Below are positions 44,455-57,995 of a stretch of DNA of 64,000 nt, piece by piece; within the stretch, counting starts at the first letter, position 1; every line of letters begins with the position of its first letter. A model generated the notes under the pieces. The model had not been told where the DNA came from, did not search any database, and saw nothing but the letters and a program-made list of their open reading frames with translations. This DNA comes from Salminus brasiliensis. Its lineage: Eukaryota > Chordata > Actinopteri > Characiformes > Bryconidae. The stretch covers positions 27,230,987 through 27,294,986 of the forward strand of contig NC_132880.1 in assembly GCF_030463535.1 (NCBI RefSeq), read 5' to 3'. The translations under genes were made by a program, and so were the position numbers.

Positions 44455-44960
44455 GAAGGTAAGCGATTTAAAACGTGATATTCAGCGACACTGAAATACG
44501 GAGATGGAAGTGCTGATCACGGGGACAAACACGCGGGTCATGTGAGAAAGACAGTCCAGGACACGTGAGGCGCAGGCTGGGCGAGGAGTTAAAATGGAGA
44601 CCGCTGTAGAGACGGAGGTCGCTCGCTCCTCTCCTCCGCGCTCTGCTTTGTCGCTGTGCGAGCGGCGCTGCTGCCGAATTACTCCCTTCGCCGAGGACTG
44701 CGAGTCAAGCCCGGCAGCCCTTTTCTCCTTTCTTGCGCTTAAAATGTCGAGCTGGTGCCGTGTAGGTGCCGATTGCTACGTTGTTCATAAGCTACAGGAG
44801 CGTCCGTGATTTTCTAGCTCTGGATTCTTTGTTTATTTCGACGTCGCCTTTTTCGAAACACTTTCGTTGGACGTATCCATCCGCAAGCCTGAGCCGAGCA
44901 GCCTGTTCTCGGTCGATGCCGTTGATAAGATCTGGAGTGGAGTGTGATTGAGCTCTCCGT
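44455..44960 (-). promoter_or_regulatory. usf2 5' flank: GC-rich promoter with E-boxes
   Basis: The GC- and CpG-rich stretch around the usf2 start codon contrasts with the AT-rich surroundings, as expected of a CpG-island promoter. It contains CACGTG at 44562-44567 and CATGTG at 44539-44544 (USF/MYC-type E-boxes). No TATA box was seen. The exact transcription start is unknown. The plus-strand ORF at 44594-44809 overlaps this island; I consider it a by-product of the low stop-codon density. Confidence 0.55.
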
Positions 44961-47900
44961 GTGTTTGTGGCGTGTGTAGGTTTTTGACATTACAATTTCA
45001 TTAAACTGTGCTGGAACTCATATGACTGGCATTTTCTTCCTTCCCCCTCGTGTTTGTTTTGCTGATCATTTGTATCGGATCGGAAGACTGGAGAAAGGTA
45101 GTGCTAGCTAGCGCCAGTCTATATAGCTAGCGCTAGCTACTACTTCTGTAGGGTCTTACTGTAGGGCAACGGGGGGCTGATCTGTGTCAAATAATCTTGC
45201 AATCACAAATAAAAATGGGGATTGTTTTTTTTTATGGAGCACACCTCCACAAGGCTTCGGGATTACAAAAAATAATGATGAGGTAGTTGTTTCCTCAGGT
45301 GACCGCAGAGATCCAATCCGGGTTTTCAGTCAGACCACATGACACGGACATGACTGCCAGCCTGTATGGCTTCTGCACTGCAGTCAGGAACCCAATGTAG
45401 GATCTATGACTTGGCATTGGACGAAGAGTTACTAAGTAGTTGGGTAACGACGATCGCGGTAAAATATTTAAACATTAAATGTTAGAAGAATAAACTCTAT
45501 AAATATATAGACAAGAAGTTCCCAAGGTGGGAATCTGGCGTCAGTACCCTGGAGCTCATACGGTTAAGAAGGGGGTCGATGTACGGAGAGCCGGCTGTGG
45601 TGGTAATGGAGACGAGATGACTTCAACTCGAAATCAGTAATAACGTGGGGTTTGAAGTTCACCTAAAGCGAGGGGCTATGAATGTAGCCGACGTCGTTCA
45701 TAAGTTTTGGGCTTAGCTACTGCGGGCAGCACCACCGCACCCTACCACACCACACAGTGTGTAAGTTAGTGCCGTTAGCAGTGCTGTGGTTTCGGACGCG
45801 GCCACGGCAGATACGGCCGTAGTTTTCAGCAGAGCTGTGGGCAGCATATTAAATATAACACCCTCCAGAACTGCAGACACTTTTGGTCAAAATGATCGAA
45901 AATTATTTTTACCTTTTTAAGCTTGACTTTTAAAATTGACATTAAAATGATTATTATTAAAGAAAAAGTTGTTTGTGTGTCTGATGTTTGCATTAATATA
46001 ATTAATGTATAATCTAACCTGAGGCTATAAGGTGATGTCACACCTTTGTTTTTATTATCCATAAGCAAAGTGTGCAAACTAAATAATATAGTTCAGATAT
46101 GTGCTTTCATGGATTTCAGTGTTCTTGTGCACATTAAACATGCATCAATGATTCTTGAGCTAAGGGACAAAATATATTTTAAATACTATAATAAATTAAT
46201 GAATTGAATAATTAACTGCATTTATTTAAAATGGGTACACTTGTATACAAATGTCTTGTTTTTCTGTAGACAATATATTTATTATTATTATTATTTTACT
46301 TTTTTATATAAAAAAAAGACATTTATTCACTTTATAAACCGCTGTGTCTTCTTGGTCAGACACACCAAAAAGCTGGCTATTTTAACTTGACCATGTCAAC
46401 AAGAATATAAAGTCCTCAAGTTCCTTATAATGGTGTTCTGTAACACCATTAAGCAATATAGCATTTTTATTCTCATTTCAGACTATTTAGAAAAATCTGT
46501 TTTTAAATTCCTTTATTTTGTATATTTCATTTTTATTAATGTAAATATATATAATCATCATTCTTAGGCAAAGCTGGTGTTGAAACAACACTAAGTTAAA
46601 CTTAAGATAACAGATTTAATTGAAAAAGGACAAAAACCTTCATCTGACTGTGTTGGTAAACAATTGGCTTCAGTGCATTACCATAGGACACAGTGTAAGT
46701 CTCCATCTTTCTAATACAAGAGATCTGTAGCATGATCTAAAACAGGATCAGTTGCTTAAGAATCCTTGCTTTGTTTCCATGTTGTCTGACCTGCTAATGC
46801 AGACATGCTTGCTGTCTGTGAAGTCAATAAATCTTTATTGGCTTTATTGGAGAGGACATGACTGCCTAATTAGTTTCAGAGGATTGTTTTTGACTGGTCA
46901 GAAACCGACATCTCTCCTCCCATTCCATAAACTTTGGCTGTTGAACCATGAGGGTGCATGAACTCCACTTTCACTTCTTGTTGCTCATTGTCTGTCTGCA
47001 TCAATGACCTTTGCTCTCCCCTATCAACTTGGCCGAAGATCCTTTATTCCTGTCCCGTGCATCAGTCTGCAGAGTACCTTGCTCTGGGGCCAGACCCATG
47101 TGTTTGTTTATGCACTGTAAAGAGGGGCTGAAGAAGGCTGGCCTCACTGGAGAGCAGCAACCTAACTGAAAGCCATTTTCTAGATTTGTTCGACTTTACA
47201 ACTTCCAATGTCCTTAAGAAGCGTAAATTGTGTCATAAATGCTTTAAAGAGCGTTGGGAGAGCTGATCAACCCTGTTAGTTTAAATGTCAGATATAAATA
47301 TCAAATGAAATGAATGGTTTAATAAGATATCACATAATATATAACACACAAAGTGAACTTTAAATGATATTTTTCATAAAAAAATAAATGTTAAGCATTT
47401 GTAGCATTATTAAACACTTTTTAAACACAAGGCAGTTTGACATTATGATCTCTTGACGAGGACAGGTTAAGTCACATGTATTTTCCAAGTACAGAGCCTG
47501 CTTTTTAAGAAATTCTAATGAAGTTATTTTACAATATAAATGTCAGGAGCATGCATGCAGGTCCTCCATGTTTAACCTATGAAGTATTTTTAATATTATT
47601 CATTTAGTGAGTTTTAACAGCGTAGGACATGTTTTGCCCCTTATCTCAGGAATCAGTGGCATAGATCAAACTCAGATAATCAGGTAAGAGATACTCCAGG
47701 TAAGATGTGTCATCACACCTAAATAAAAGTGTGTACATTAGTTCTACACACATGATTTGACATGAACACAAATTAAGTAAATTCAGAATTTTTACACAGT
47801 AATTGAGTTGCTGTAACATTTAATTCATGTGAAACCAAGTAAATTAAGATTTTTGTTTAGTGCACTGTTTTTAGCAGTTTTTAGCTGACTAATCTGAAAA

Positions 47901-47985
47901 ATTGTTTAACATTCAGTCTGAAAATAGCTGAAATGGACTTGGCATTAGCCCATGCTAGAAAAGTCAACAGAGCTATGTTTCACAA
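44960..47985. other. non-coding upstream of usf2, nothing recognised
   Basis: CpG-rich sequence continues to about 45830, then the DNA becomes AT-rich. No exon-like segment was found on either strand. Confidence 0.5.
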
Positions 47986-47989
47986 ACAA

Positions 47990-48800
47990 TTGCTCATTTT
48001 GCAAAGATTTTCTTAAGGCAACACAATTTGTGAGTGAATATTAATAACATTTCTGGGCAAAACCAAGAGTTGCTGGTAGGAATTGGCTAGTGGGGTGAAG
48101 CCCCCTTCCCTGATCAGCAACAATATTAAAACCACCTGCTTAATATTGTGTGGTTCCCCCCTCGTGCCACCAAAATAGCTTAGACCTGTCGAGGCATGAA
48201 TTCTTCCAGACCTCTGAAGGGGTCCTGTAGGACCTAGCACCAAGTATCTGTTACCAACAAGGTGGGGCCGAAGTGAGGCCTCCATGGGTCGAACTTGTTT
48301 GTCCAGCACGTCCCACAGAAACCCACATTGAGATCTGGCAAATTTGAAAGAGCTCTCTGTCATGTTCTCAGACGTTCATAGGGAATAGCATTTCCATATA
48401 AGGGTGTAGGTGGTCTGCATCAGTGTTTAGGTAGGTGCCACATGAACGCCAGGACCCAAGGGTTTCCAGCAGAACATTGCCCAGAGCATCCCACTGCCTC
48501 CACCAGCTTGCCTTCTTCCCATCTGGAGCATCCTGGTGCCATCTCCTCCCCAGGTACATAACGGGCAAACACCCTGCCGGCCATGTGATGGAAAAGAAAA
48601 TGTGATTCATCAGATGAGGCCACCTCTTTTTTAATTTTACATTGCTATTGTCCAGTTCTGATGCTCACATGCTCATTGTAGTCTCTTTCAGCAGTGGATA
48701 GGGGTCAGCAAGGGCGCTCTAGCCAGCCTGCAACCGATTAGAAACCTTTAGGAGGCAGGTGTAGATATGTCAATGACTGCTATCTGCAAAGGACTTCATA
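47990..48800 (-). mobile_element. Tc1-like transposon remnant
   Basis: Minus-strand frames 48610-48368 and 48363-48013 read as consecutive parts of a Tc1-type transposase: NHIFFSITWPAG and YLGRRWHQDAPDGKKASW in the mid region, then CGFLWDVLDKQVRPMEASLR in the place of the usual 'LWDVLDKQVR' C-terminal block. A frame break and missing sequence between the two show that it is dead. Confidence 0.8.
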
Positions 48801-49270
48801 AACAGATGTGTAGAGACTACACTGCAAGATGCAAACCACAAGTTAGCCACAAAATCAGGATGGGCAAGTTAAAATCTGCTAGAAAGTACTAGAAAGCGCT
48901 CTTGCTATCGCTCTGATACAAGTACATCTTGCTCTCATATGTCCACTAGAAGCATGTTGGGTATTCCAACTGTCTCTTCCTTCTTACCAATGTTGTAAAC
49001 ACTTGGTTTTGGTAAGAAAGGGTTTGCTAATGCATCTAAACTAAGCTGTTTCCAGAAACTAGTGGCAGATTATCCTTTGGGCCTACTGTACTCAAGCTTA
49101 AGGGCCCCAGCCACTATGGGGCTTTCAAGCAGCATAAACTTTGACACTTTACATTGCAACACAACCAGTAAAACTTTAAAAGACAAGACATGGGTGAGGT
49201 AACATAGTGTACAGCAATGCAAATACAGTTACTGAAGTAAATGTGGAATGTGGTGCAATGAGAATTTTTA

Positions 49271-49434
49271 CACTCAAAAAATAAAGGTGCTAGAAAGGGG
49301 TCTTTGAGCGATGCAATAGAAGAACCACTTTTGGTTCCATCTCTATGACAAGCATTGTTCTTTATGGAACCAAACATATTTCTTCTATGGCATCACCTAA
49401 AGAATCATTTGCAGCACCTTTCTTTTTAAGAGTG
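49271..49434. mobile_element. palindromic MITE flanked by TA
   Basis: 164 bp with inverted ends: CACTCAAAAAATAAAGGTGC at the left and GCACCTTTCTTTTTAAGAGTG at the right (read inward they pair with few mismatches), and inner 'ttctatggcatc' pairing with 'gatgcaatagaa'. Both sides are flanked by TA (49269-49270 and 49435-49436), as expected for a Tc1/mariner-type target-site duplication. I recognise this as a very common teleost foldback repeat. Confidence 0.75.
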
Positions 49435-50569
49435 TACAGTATAGATAATCTCATTAAGGAAGAGGTATTTTCATTGCTTTGCTTTCATGTAGTAAGAAAG
49501 TATATATAAGAAAGTTTTTTTGAAATGTTCTTCCACTTCATATCATATGAAAATCTATTTTGTTGCTTGTAGCTAAGCTATATGCTAATTTATACGCCAT
49601 ACTACTTTATGGGGAAGGCTGTATCCATCTACCCTTGTCCTTGTCATACACTACATCCCACCATTTTTGAAATTTGTCGAGAGAGCTGTGGACCAGTAGT
49701 GTGACCCTCCTGGAAGACATTTAGGTGCATGTTACTTATCTTGCTTGTTTATATATATATTAGATTTTTTTAAATATCATTTAGCTTACTCACCTTACTT
49801 ACTTACTCAGCTTTCCTAGAAAGAACACAATTTTATTTCTTAATTTTAGTTTGATCTTCCTTGAAAGGTATTCTATTAAAAAGTCACTTTTGTGTTTTGG
49901 ATAACATCATTAGTAGTAGCATATGGATTACGGATTGAGCCATCAGTATATAAAATGCTTACACCAACAATTACGACTGTACACTGTTAGGAAACAAGCC
50001 AGAGGCCCAAAGAAAGTGATTAATATATAATCAACATATGCAAACCTTTCTATTTGGCAAATTCTGTTTACAATGTCCAACCATTGGGCTGTTGGGGAGA
50101 ATCTGGCTGTAATAACTTCCAAATGAGAGGTTCCCTCCTTGCTGCCAGTAGAATACATATAAAATAAAGAACAAGTCAGGAGCCACCAGTGTTTGACTGT
50201 AAGATCATTGATTGTACTTCCCTCCGAAATGGTTAAATAACTGGCCCTAAAGTCTGTAAAAGCAATGTGTACAGTAAAACAGATGTATGCCTGGGAGTAA
50301 AACTTTTTTTTAATGAGTAAAATATTGCAAAATATTGTCTTTTTGACTCTCACCCTAGCAGCTCCTTTTTACCACTGTTTTAGCAAATACTTTTCTATCT
50401 GGCATCACAGTTGTGCAGCATAGGAGAATGACTTCATCTAGAAGTGAAATAGCATGCTTTCACCACCAGATCACGCCAAATACTCCACCATACTCCACCA
50501 GAGCTTTCAGGCAAAACAGTGTCATAAAGGATAACATTAAAAGGTAATAAAATAACAGTAATAAAAGAC

Positions 50570-50665
50570 ATTTGTGTAAAGCTGCTTTGTGACAACAACA
50601 GTTGTAAAAAGCACCATACAAATAAAGTTGACTTGACTTGACATTTACATTTACATTTACACTAC
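50570..50665 (+). repeat. L2/SINE-type 3' tail
   Basis: 'aaagctgctttgtgacaaca' followed by 'caccatacaaataaagttga' and a TTGAC tandem tail is the standard end of a fish L2-type retroposon. The tail resembles that at 19560-19581. Confidence 0.7.
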
Positions 50666-50937
50666 ACCCAAATCCACACCCATCCAGTGTTTTTTGTAAA
50701 TAATAATAAACATTTCAGAATCAGAATCTCTTTATTTCTTTCTGTTACACATACAAGGAATTTGAATTAAACACATGGTAGTGGTGTCAGACACATACGC
50801 AATACTGTAACTTTACACTATAAAAACACACCTTAACGTAACAAGCAGTTTAGCTAGGGTTAGTGAGGTCAGATAAGTACGTAAAGCCAGCTGTTTCTTT
50901 TTAAAAGATTTAAAGTATTAACCGTTTACATGTACGT

Positions 50938-50973
50938 TTTTTTTTTGGTTTGTTTGTTTGTTTGTTTGTTTGT
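50938..50973. repeat. (TTTG)n microsatellite
   Basis: Short run of about seven TTTG units following a T tract. Confidence 0.85.
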
Positions 50974-51589
50974 TTTTACCCATGTATACATAGTAACGTT
51001 GTATTTAAAGCTGAACATTACAAAAATAAAAGTTGTCACTCATCCATTATGGAAATGTTTACTTCGGTCTATAACGGAATGCCATGCTGAAACATTCCGC
51101 TGTGGTTATTTTTATTTCTTCTGATGACTTTTAGCCATGTAAAACAGAGCCAAAGTCAACTCTATTAAGGGAATACAGCATGTGATTGAGTTTCAGACTT
51201 TGAAGATCACATTTAGTCATCAGTTATAACTGAGAGAGAGAGAGAGAAAGAGATAGAAAGGGCATTTTAAAGTATGTGGATGTGAGGGTGGCCTCATTCA
51301 AAGAAAGCATACGCTTCAGCATTTTGCTTTGACCGCTCCATCACTGCAATCCTTTGAATAAGCACAGCTATGGAACACGACACACTCCAAACAAACAAAA
51401 GAAGAACCTGCAGTGCCGTATGCACCCACAGCCACACGCTGAAATGTCAGAGACACCAGGGCCCCTAACCTAGTCCACTAAGTGCATTTGTTTAGAGGGC
51501 AGGGATAGCCTTTAAAGGATTTTGCCTCCATCGACAGAAACGGGAAACAGGGGTAACTTTTTTTTGGAATTGTGCCGAGGGAGTCCCTC

Positions 51590-51703
51590 TGATCATTTCT
51601 CCTCTGCTTCTGAACGCCTCTGTCTTTCTCTCTCGCTCAGTCTCTCACTCCCTCTTTCCTCCAAAAGCATAAATATAGAAGAATTTGCTTCAGAGAAAAC
51701 ACG
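51590..51703 (+). promoter_or_regulatory. candidate lim2 promoter or 5' exon
   Basis: A pyrimidine-rich stretch (51600-51660) precedes a TATA-like 'cataaatatag' (about 51668-51678), and a good splice donor, CACG|GTAAGAA, ends an exon at 51703. The acceptor just before the lim2 ATG (ending at 52252) requires an upstream non-coding exon, and this is the best candidate in the preceding kilobase. Without transcript data it remains a guess. Confidence 0.3.
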
Positions 51704-52265
51704 GTAAGAAATTAAATATTACAACGGAACATAGAGGTTTCTGATTTTGGGAGTGTGATGGCTTTTAAGTCTGCTCTCATTGTCCAGGGATTTGACTCTG
51801 TAGGAGCCATAGTTGAAAAAAAACATAGTGTAAATTGATAATATTGTTTTTTTCACTCATAGTTCAGTAAAACAAGCCACAAATTTCTGTTATGAATTAT
51901 ATGCTAAATCAAAATCTTTAATCTTTAATCATCACATTTGTCATTGTAGGCTTGGTCTATGGAAATGGAAATGAAAAGATTGAATTTTCTTTGACTTTTT
52001 TGCCAAACGTTACCATTGGAAAATTGTAAATGGAAGGGCAGACTCAAACCTGTTGATACCAAAAGTTCCCTTTGATATTATGTACCTGTTGGATGGTTTA
52101 AACTTGACATAACATTCGAATGATATAGCAAACAGACATTAGTAGATAGCTCTGCACTTGTTAAGACCTTTCTAAGGATGATTCTTCTGCACATTCAGAA
52201 CAAGCTTTTTTTTGTTGTGTGTGTGTATTCAGTGTGTATCACTGCTTGCTGCAGGTTCTGTCAGG

Positions 52266-55180
52266 ATGTACAGCTTTATGGGTGGCGGTCTGTTCTGTGC
52301 CTTTGTGGCCAACATCCTGTTGGTGGTGTCCACGGCGACTGACTACTGGATGCAGTACCGCCTGTCGGGCAGTTACGCACATCAGGGCCTCTGGAGATAC
52401 TGCATGGCCAACAAATGCTACATGCAGACTGCAAGCATTGGTGAGAAGCATGAACATCAGTGGGTAGCAAAAAAATATGGCTATCCCCTGCTCAATTTTG
52501 TCACACCAGTGACTCCTTTTGCCTCCAGATGGAGGTTCTGATGAAACAAGATTATATTTCAAGTAATGTAATAATATTTTTGTTTGTTCCATTCATCATT
52601 AAATGCACACACACTTTCACACATAGTGTTGGTGGCATTTTAAAAAGGTAGCATTAGAACCGCAGCAGTATGGTGTGGACCTGCTGGTGGGGATCCTTAC
52701 GATTTGAAGGGATTAAGGGATTTCATGAAAATGTGCTGAGAATTTCATGAACAACTCAAAACAAAAACAAACTGTAAAGTATAAAAAGTTGAAACTATGT
52801 TACTGGATCATTCTAAAGACTGCTTTGTCCGTGTGTGCCCAGCATACTGGAATGCCACACGGGCATTCATGATCCTGTCAGCCATGTCATGCTTTGGGGG
52901 CATCATGGCAGGCATCTTGTCCTTTGCACAGTTCTCTGTGTTTGAGAGATTCAACCGCTCCTTTGCTGCAGGCATCATGTTCTTCATCTCCAGTGAGTGG
53001 CCATGCACATACACTTTAGTTTTACTCACTATATGATATGACTCACTCATGATATATGTAAACAGGCTTGGTGATATGGTAAAAATACTTTTTCCAAGAC
53101 ATTTTTCACGATACACAATTTAATTACAGACATACATTACATACACCAGTAGCAGCAGATTCTTAAAAACCACTATTCAGATACTCTCCTGTTCTGAGTA
53201 CAGACATTTGTATTCAACATCTGCTGCTCTTCATCTAATTAAACCAGTCTAATCACACTGTTAGTAATGAAACATACACTTTATCAGTGTTTATTAAGCA
53301 CTAACAATGTCCTTGACAATAAAATTGATCACAATACGATAAAATATTGGCATATTGCCCAGCTCTAGTAAATACCTATACCAATAATACGTAATACGTA
53401 ATAATATGTAATAATGTAATTACTAGTGGAGTAACAATTTAGAGTTTAAATTGATATGATGCAACAAATTGATACATACATCCATACTGAAAAAAAGAAA
53501 ATAGTGGCTGAAAATGTACCTTATGTTAATATGTTACAGTTTCCATTTTCAGTTTATTAAAATGTTGAACATTATACAAGCACAATATTTTAAATAAATC
53601 TCAGATGTGGGCCCAAACATAATATGTCATTAGCCAAAGCTAAGATGCTAGTCACAATACAATATCATATGATACAATACAATGTTGGTATACAAAATGT
53701 GAGTATACTGTAAATTGCTTCATCCTTATTATTTTTAAAAATGAAACATAGCTTTTGTAAATAAAATATTATAAAGCCAGGGGCATTTTGATAAATAAAT
53801 AAATAAATTAATAAATAAAGACAATAACTGGGATAAAGCAATGACCTAGAGCATAAGCACACAGACATCTGCTTTATGCTGAATTCCTATTCAAAAATAG
53901 AAACAGATCATTGACCTCTTTGACACAGTTGTAAAAACAAATAGACTTCCTGCTAGAAATATGAAATTTAACCATTTCAGCTGTTTCTCCATTTTATCCT
54001 CTTGTATCCCCCTCTTGTACTTTTTCATTTGTTTTGCTTTTTTTGCACAAACACTAGCTTTCTTTGTGATGGTGGCCATGGCCATCTACACTGGAGTAAC
54101 CCTGAGCTTCTTGGGCAAGCGGTTTGGTGACTGGCGCTTCTCCTGGTCCTACATACTGGGCTGGGTGGCCATGCTAATGACCTTCTTTGCAGGTAAGTTA
54201 AAATATACCAGTCTGTTAAAACAGTCAGACTGGTTACGGTTGCTGATAATAAAACATCATATATATCATGCATCAGCAAATAGCATTATGCTGGTGGCCT
54301 TGGTGGCTACTAGCTTTTTTTAAGAGAGTATCTGACTGGATGTTGTTGCAACAGAGTGACTTTTTTTTATTGTTTGTTTGTTGTGGTTCACTGGGAAGAT
54401 GCACCAAAAATAGCCCTAAAATAAAATGTACATAGTAGAATAAGATTTCAACTAAAAACTGAGGCTCTATGTATAATTAAAATAATAATGTACTGGACTG
54501 AATCAATTGCACATGTATACATATACATGATACACACTGACTATATTACATAAACACAATCTGTCTTTCATTTTACTTTACATCATTTTAGCCATGTTCG
54601 AACTAAAGCTTGCTTGACCATTTAATAATCATCTTTGTACCAATATGCTTTTGGGAAACCCAGTGAATTCTGATAAAAGATGAGAATGCTGTTTCCCCAC
54701 ATAATGATAAGAAAGTAAAATATTTAATCTGATGTCATAGAAATGCATTAGAAATGCATGACATTCATGCACATGGAAAGATACTTCAGCATTGGTGAAA
54801 AAAAAGAAAAGAAACATGAATGAATTCTAACAACTGAGAACTGTATAACATTTCTCCAATTGTTTCGTATTTCTGCATAATAACCCAAAAAAATGGATTT
54901 CCTTACATGGGTGGTGATAGGAACCAAAAAAAAGTAAAATATGAAAATACACATGTTGTTTATAATAATATTATTGTTTGATATTTATTGTTTGTTAATA
55001 ATATATTTGAATAGCAGTGTACCTTTTACATGTTTGCAATCTATGTGTTCTTACATTGCAATGAATCAAGTCAAATTATTATCAAATTATAGTAATTAAA
55101 GTATTGTGTGTTTTCCAGGGATATTCTATATGTGCGCCCACAGAATGTATGAATCAAGAAGAGTGGTTGGACCTCGCTGA
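52266..55180 (+). CDS. lim2: lens intrinsic membrane protein 2 (MP20)
   Basis: Complete in four coding exons: 52266-52440, 52843-52992, 54058-54192 and 55119-55180, all GT/AG, joined in frame to 173 residues, the same length as the mammalian protein. LIM2/MP20 is a four-pass membrane protein of the PMP22/claudin superfamily, abundant at lens fibre-cell junctions. The product starts MYSFMGGGLFC like human LIM2. The first extracellular loop has the family signature GLW (41-43) with C46 and C51, and an N62-A-T sequon in AYWNATRAF. Membrane segments are at about 4-24, 66-86, 108-128 and 141-161. The block FGDWRFSWSYILGWVAMLM is nearly identical to mammals. The C-terminus reads ESRRVVGPR, so the Ser/Thr pair phosphorylated in mammalian MP20 is missing. 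Fish carry several lim2 paralogues; which one this is cannot be told here. AATAAA sites follow at about 55297-55312 and 55454. Confidence 0.96.
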
Positions 55181-57854
55181 ACAGAAGCAAATCTTTTTGT
55201 TGCAAAACAGAACAGAACAGATTTCCATCACAAGACTTAATGATTTGATACACTGGTGTTCAGAAACTGCTTATACATAGATTTTCACAATGTAAATAAT
55301 AAATAATAAATCCTCTACAGAAACAAGCGTATACACATTTATTTAATTAATTTAACATATTGGATAAAAGTAAAACATAATATATTTAATGTGTTGTGAC
55401 TTTTGCACATGCCACAGTTCAGAGTGTTTTTTTGTAACATGTTAAATTAACCAAATAAACACTTCTAATTCTATAAAATGTGTAGAAGTGTGTTCTCTGT
55501 AGAGGATGCGCCTTATTTACATTTAGAAAATGAACGACACATGTCATTTGACCAGGGGTTCACAAACTTTTGTATAGGACTGTATGCAGACATTAGATAT
55601 TGTAAGCTTTTGCAGGGATTCATGCTGTTTCCATCTGGTTCTTTAGGTTAACGCTTTTTTCATTAAATCATTTTTCCTCTGATTCTACGCACTTGGGTGA
55701 ACTTAGCTGATTATAATTTATTTTTGGTTTTCACAGTCTGTCAGAGCCATTCATCTGTAAAACAAGTCATCTATATTTACGTCAGTTCGCGAAAGCAAGA
55801 TGGGCTAGTTTTTAGCATGTGGTTAATGGTCAGTTTCTCTTTTATTCCCATGTGGTGTTGGACAAGGTCAAGTTCTCCATTCTATTTCTGCAAGACTTAT
55901 TTTCTGCGTTGTATCTTCTGTAGAAATTCTCACTACTCCTTTAACCCCTTAAACAGGATATGGCCTGGTGGTGGGCCAAAAGTGTTATTGCAAACTATAC
56001 ACCTTAGTGTGTAATAAGCATTTCTGCATTTCTTGTGGAGTTTGTCTGGTATGCAGTGATCGGTACCTACCAAAACTGCTTCAAGAAAGTACAACCAGTG
56101 AACCGTCAACTCAAGCCTCACTGATGCTCATAGAGGTTCCAACTCACAACATACATGATTTATTTATTATAAACCCACACGCAAACCCATTAAATGCACA
56201 TTTAATGCATTTCGTTGGAAACATCTGGATAGCTGTTTCAGAGAATGCTGTAGAAAGCCTTGTGTACCTCAGTCTGAGGTCTGAGATGGACTTAAGCTGA
56301 AAGGACTAGAAATATCAGTGGACTTTAACATAATGAGAGACATTTTAATTTGTCCAAGGTGCAGCACTTGGTACACAGCTTGATGATTGTAAGGCAACTG
56401 GAAACTGTGGGTCAAAATAAATGAGAGGGTTTAATAAATTGCTTTAGTTACAACAAATGCCGTCACTAAAGTCTTATGGCACAGTGACTGATTACTCTAC
56501 TGATTACAAAGGGTATGTGACTTGACGTAAGGTCACCATCAGCTGAACTCCCAGGAAGTACTGGTCGTAAGTGTTAGTCCCAAAAAATAGTCCCAAAAAT
56601 ACAAAAAACCTGGAGACTGCATTCACTGGACGTAGACCAGAGCAACAGCCAACCTGTTTGGGAATGTGCTCCACAGGCCACAACACTATGGCACTGGAAC
56701 TCATTTGTTTGAGGTCCTACCAGACTGATTAACAGTCTGGAAATGTAATGTAATCATCTGCGCTGATGTAAGTAAAGTCTAGCCACTGTCTCTTGCATTG
56801 GGGTCTGAGTTAAGATAATTTCCCTTGCTTCCTCTGGGTGCTGTTATTCATTAGCATAGCATTAGCTGTTACAGGTAGGCTTACAGTAAGTACTGCAAGA
56901 ATTGTATGTTGAAAAACGCTTTCCATTGAACTCGCTTCTACTGTAACAGCAGTAGTATGATGTGATCAGAGTTGGGAAGTGACACTAATACTTTTACTTC
57001 TACCTACTACATTTCACAAAACACGAGTATAGCCATCTATGCCTGGATGTCACACTCACCCAATCACCCAGTGTGATGCTAGCAATTGCAGGTGTCTGTA
57101 AGCTGACGGAACAGATGTGAAGTGGTCACGGATGTGGAGCTTGGAGGCAGAGGCAGATCACTCATTTAACAGAAAACAAAATGGAGCAAAACCGAATCCA
57201 AAATGAACCAAAACTATATACAAACACAACCGTCACCAGAGAAGCAAACTAAAGTTGAAACAAACAGACAGGAGCCAAACAAGCTAAGCTAGCTAGAGGA
57301 CAGAGACTAATCAGGCCAAGCAAACAAGCCATGGACTGCCATTAACCCTCATCATCATCTGATCATGTACAAGACCACATCAAGAAACACTGAAACAACA
57401 CTAGGGGACTACAGTTGGGTAGGACTACAAAGAAGGCACATGTGGGAACACTAATGACGAGGCGGGGCTTGGGAAGAGACAAGAGGCCAATATAAACAGA
57501 GCCATGTGCTAATGTGCACATGACAACACTAAACAAAGACTCAGACCAGGAAGGTAAAACACAAGGGCAAGACGTGTTCTCCTTCAAGCACGCTGAGCTG
57601 TTCAAAATCATTGTGTAAGCAGCATTTCAAAAAGATGGAGTGACCGGCTTTATAGGTCACATGTCGCAGGGGCTTGAATTTTACTATCGCACCTGCCCTT
57701 ATCCACAAAACCTGGTGTCCCTGGTGTCTATCCAATATATTAACTATATATTGCCCTTGAATCACTGTAGCAAGTAATTTATTACTAAACTATTTTTCAC
57801 TATCACACACAGCACTGGTGACAACTGATGATGGGTGGACATGCCTCTCCGTAG

Positions 57855-57995
57855 GCCAGGGGTCGGCAACAGAGTCCAGCAGTTTGCTGATTTCCCTGCT
57901 CTAATAGACCTACTAAACCTGGCAGTTCATCAGATGTTGAGTCAGGTGTGCTTGAGGAAGAAAAGTAAATAACTGTGCAGGAATCGCCCACCCCT
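57855..57995 (+). repeat. hAT-like non-autonomous repeat fragment
   Basis: Begins with 'ccaggggtcggcaacagagt', a terminus style typical of hAT elements, and continues with 'catcagatgttgagtcaggt'. The right end is near 'aatcgcccacccctgcctta', which resembles an inverted partner of the start ('cagggg' with 'cccctg'). Confidence 0.5.

Noticed and set aside
44594-44809. 71-codon plus-strand ORF divergent from usf2
   Set aside because: It lies in the CpG-rich promoter, where stops are rare; no domain and no splice structure.
45000-47985. Search for hepcidin or lsr next to usf2, as in mammals
   Set aside because: No cysteine-rich hepcidin-like exon and no immunoglobulin-type LSR exon was seen on either strand.
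52239-52592. Minus-strand frame opposite lim2 exon 1
   Set aside because: Antisense shadow of a conserved coding exon.
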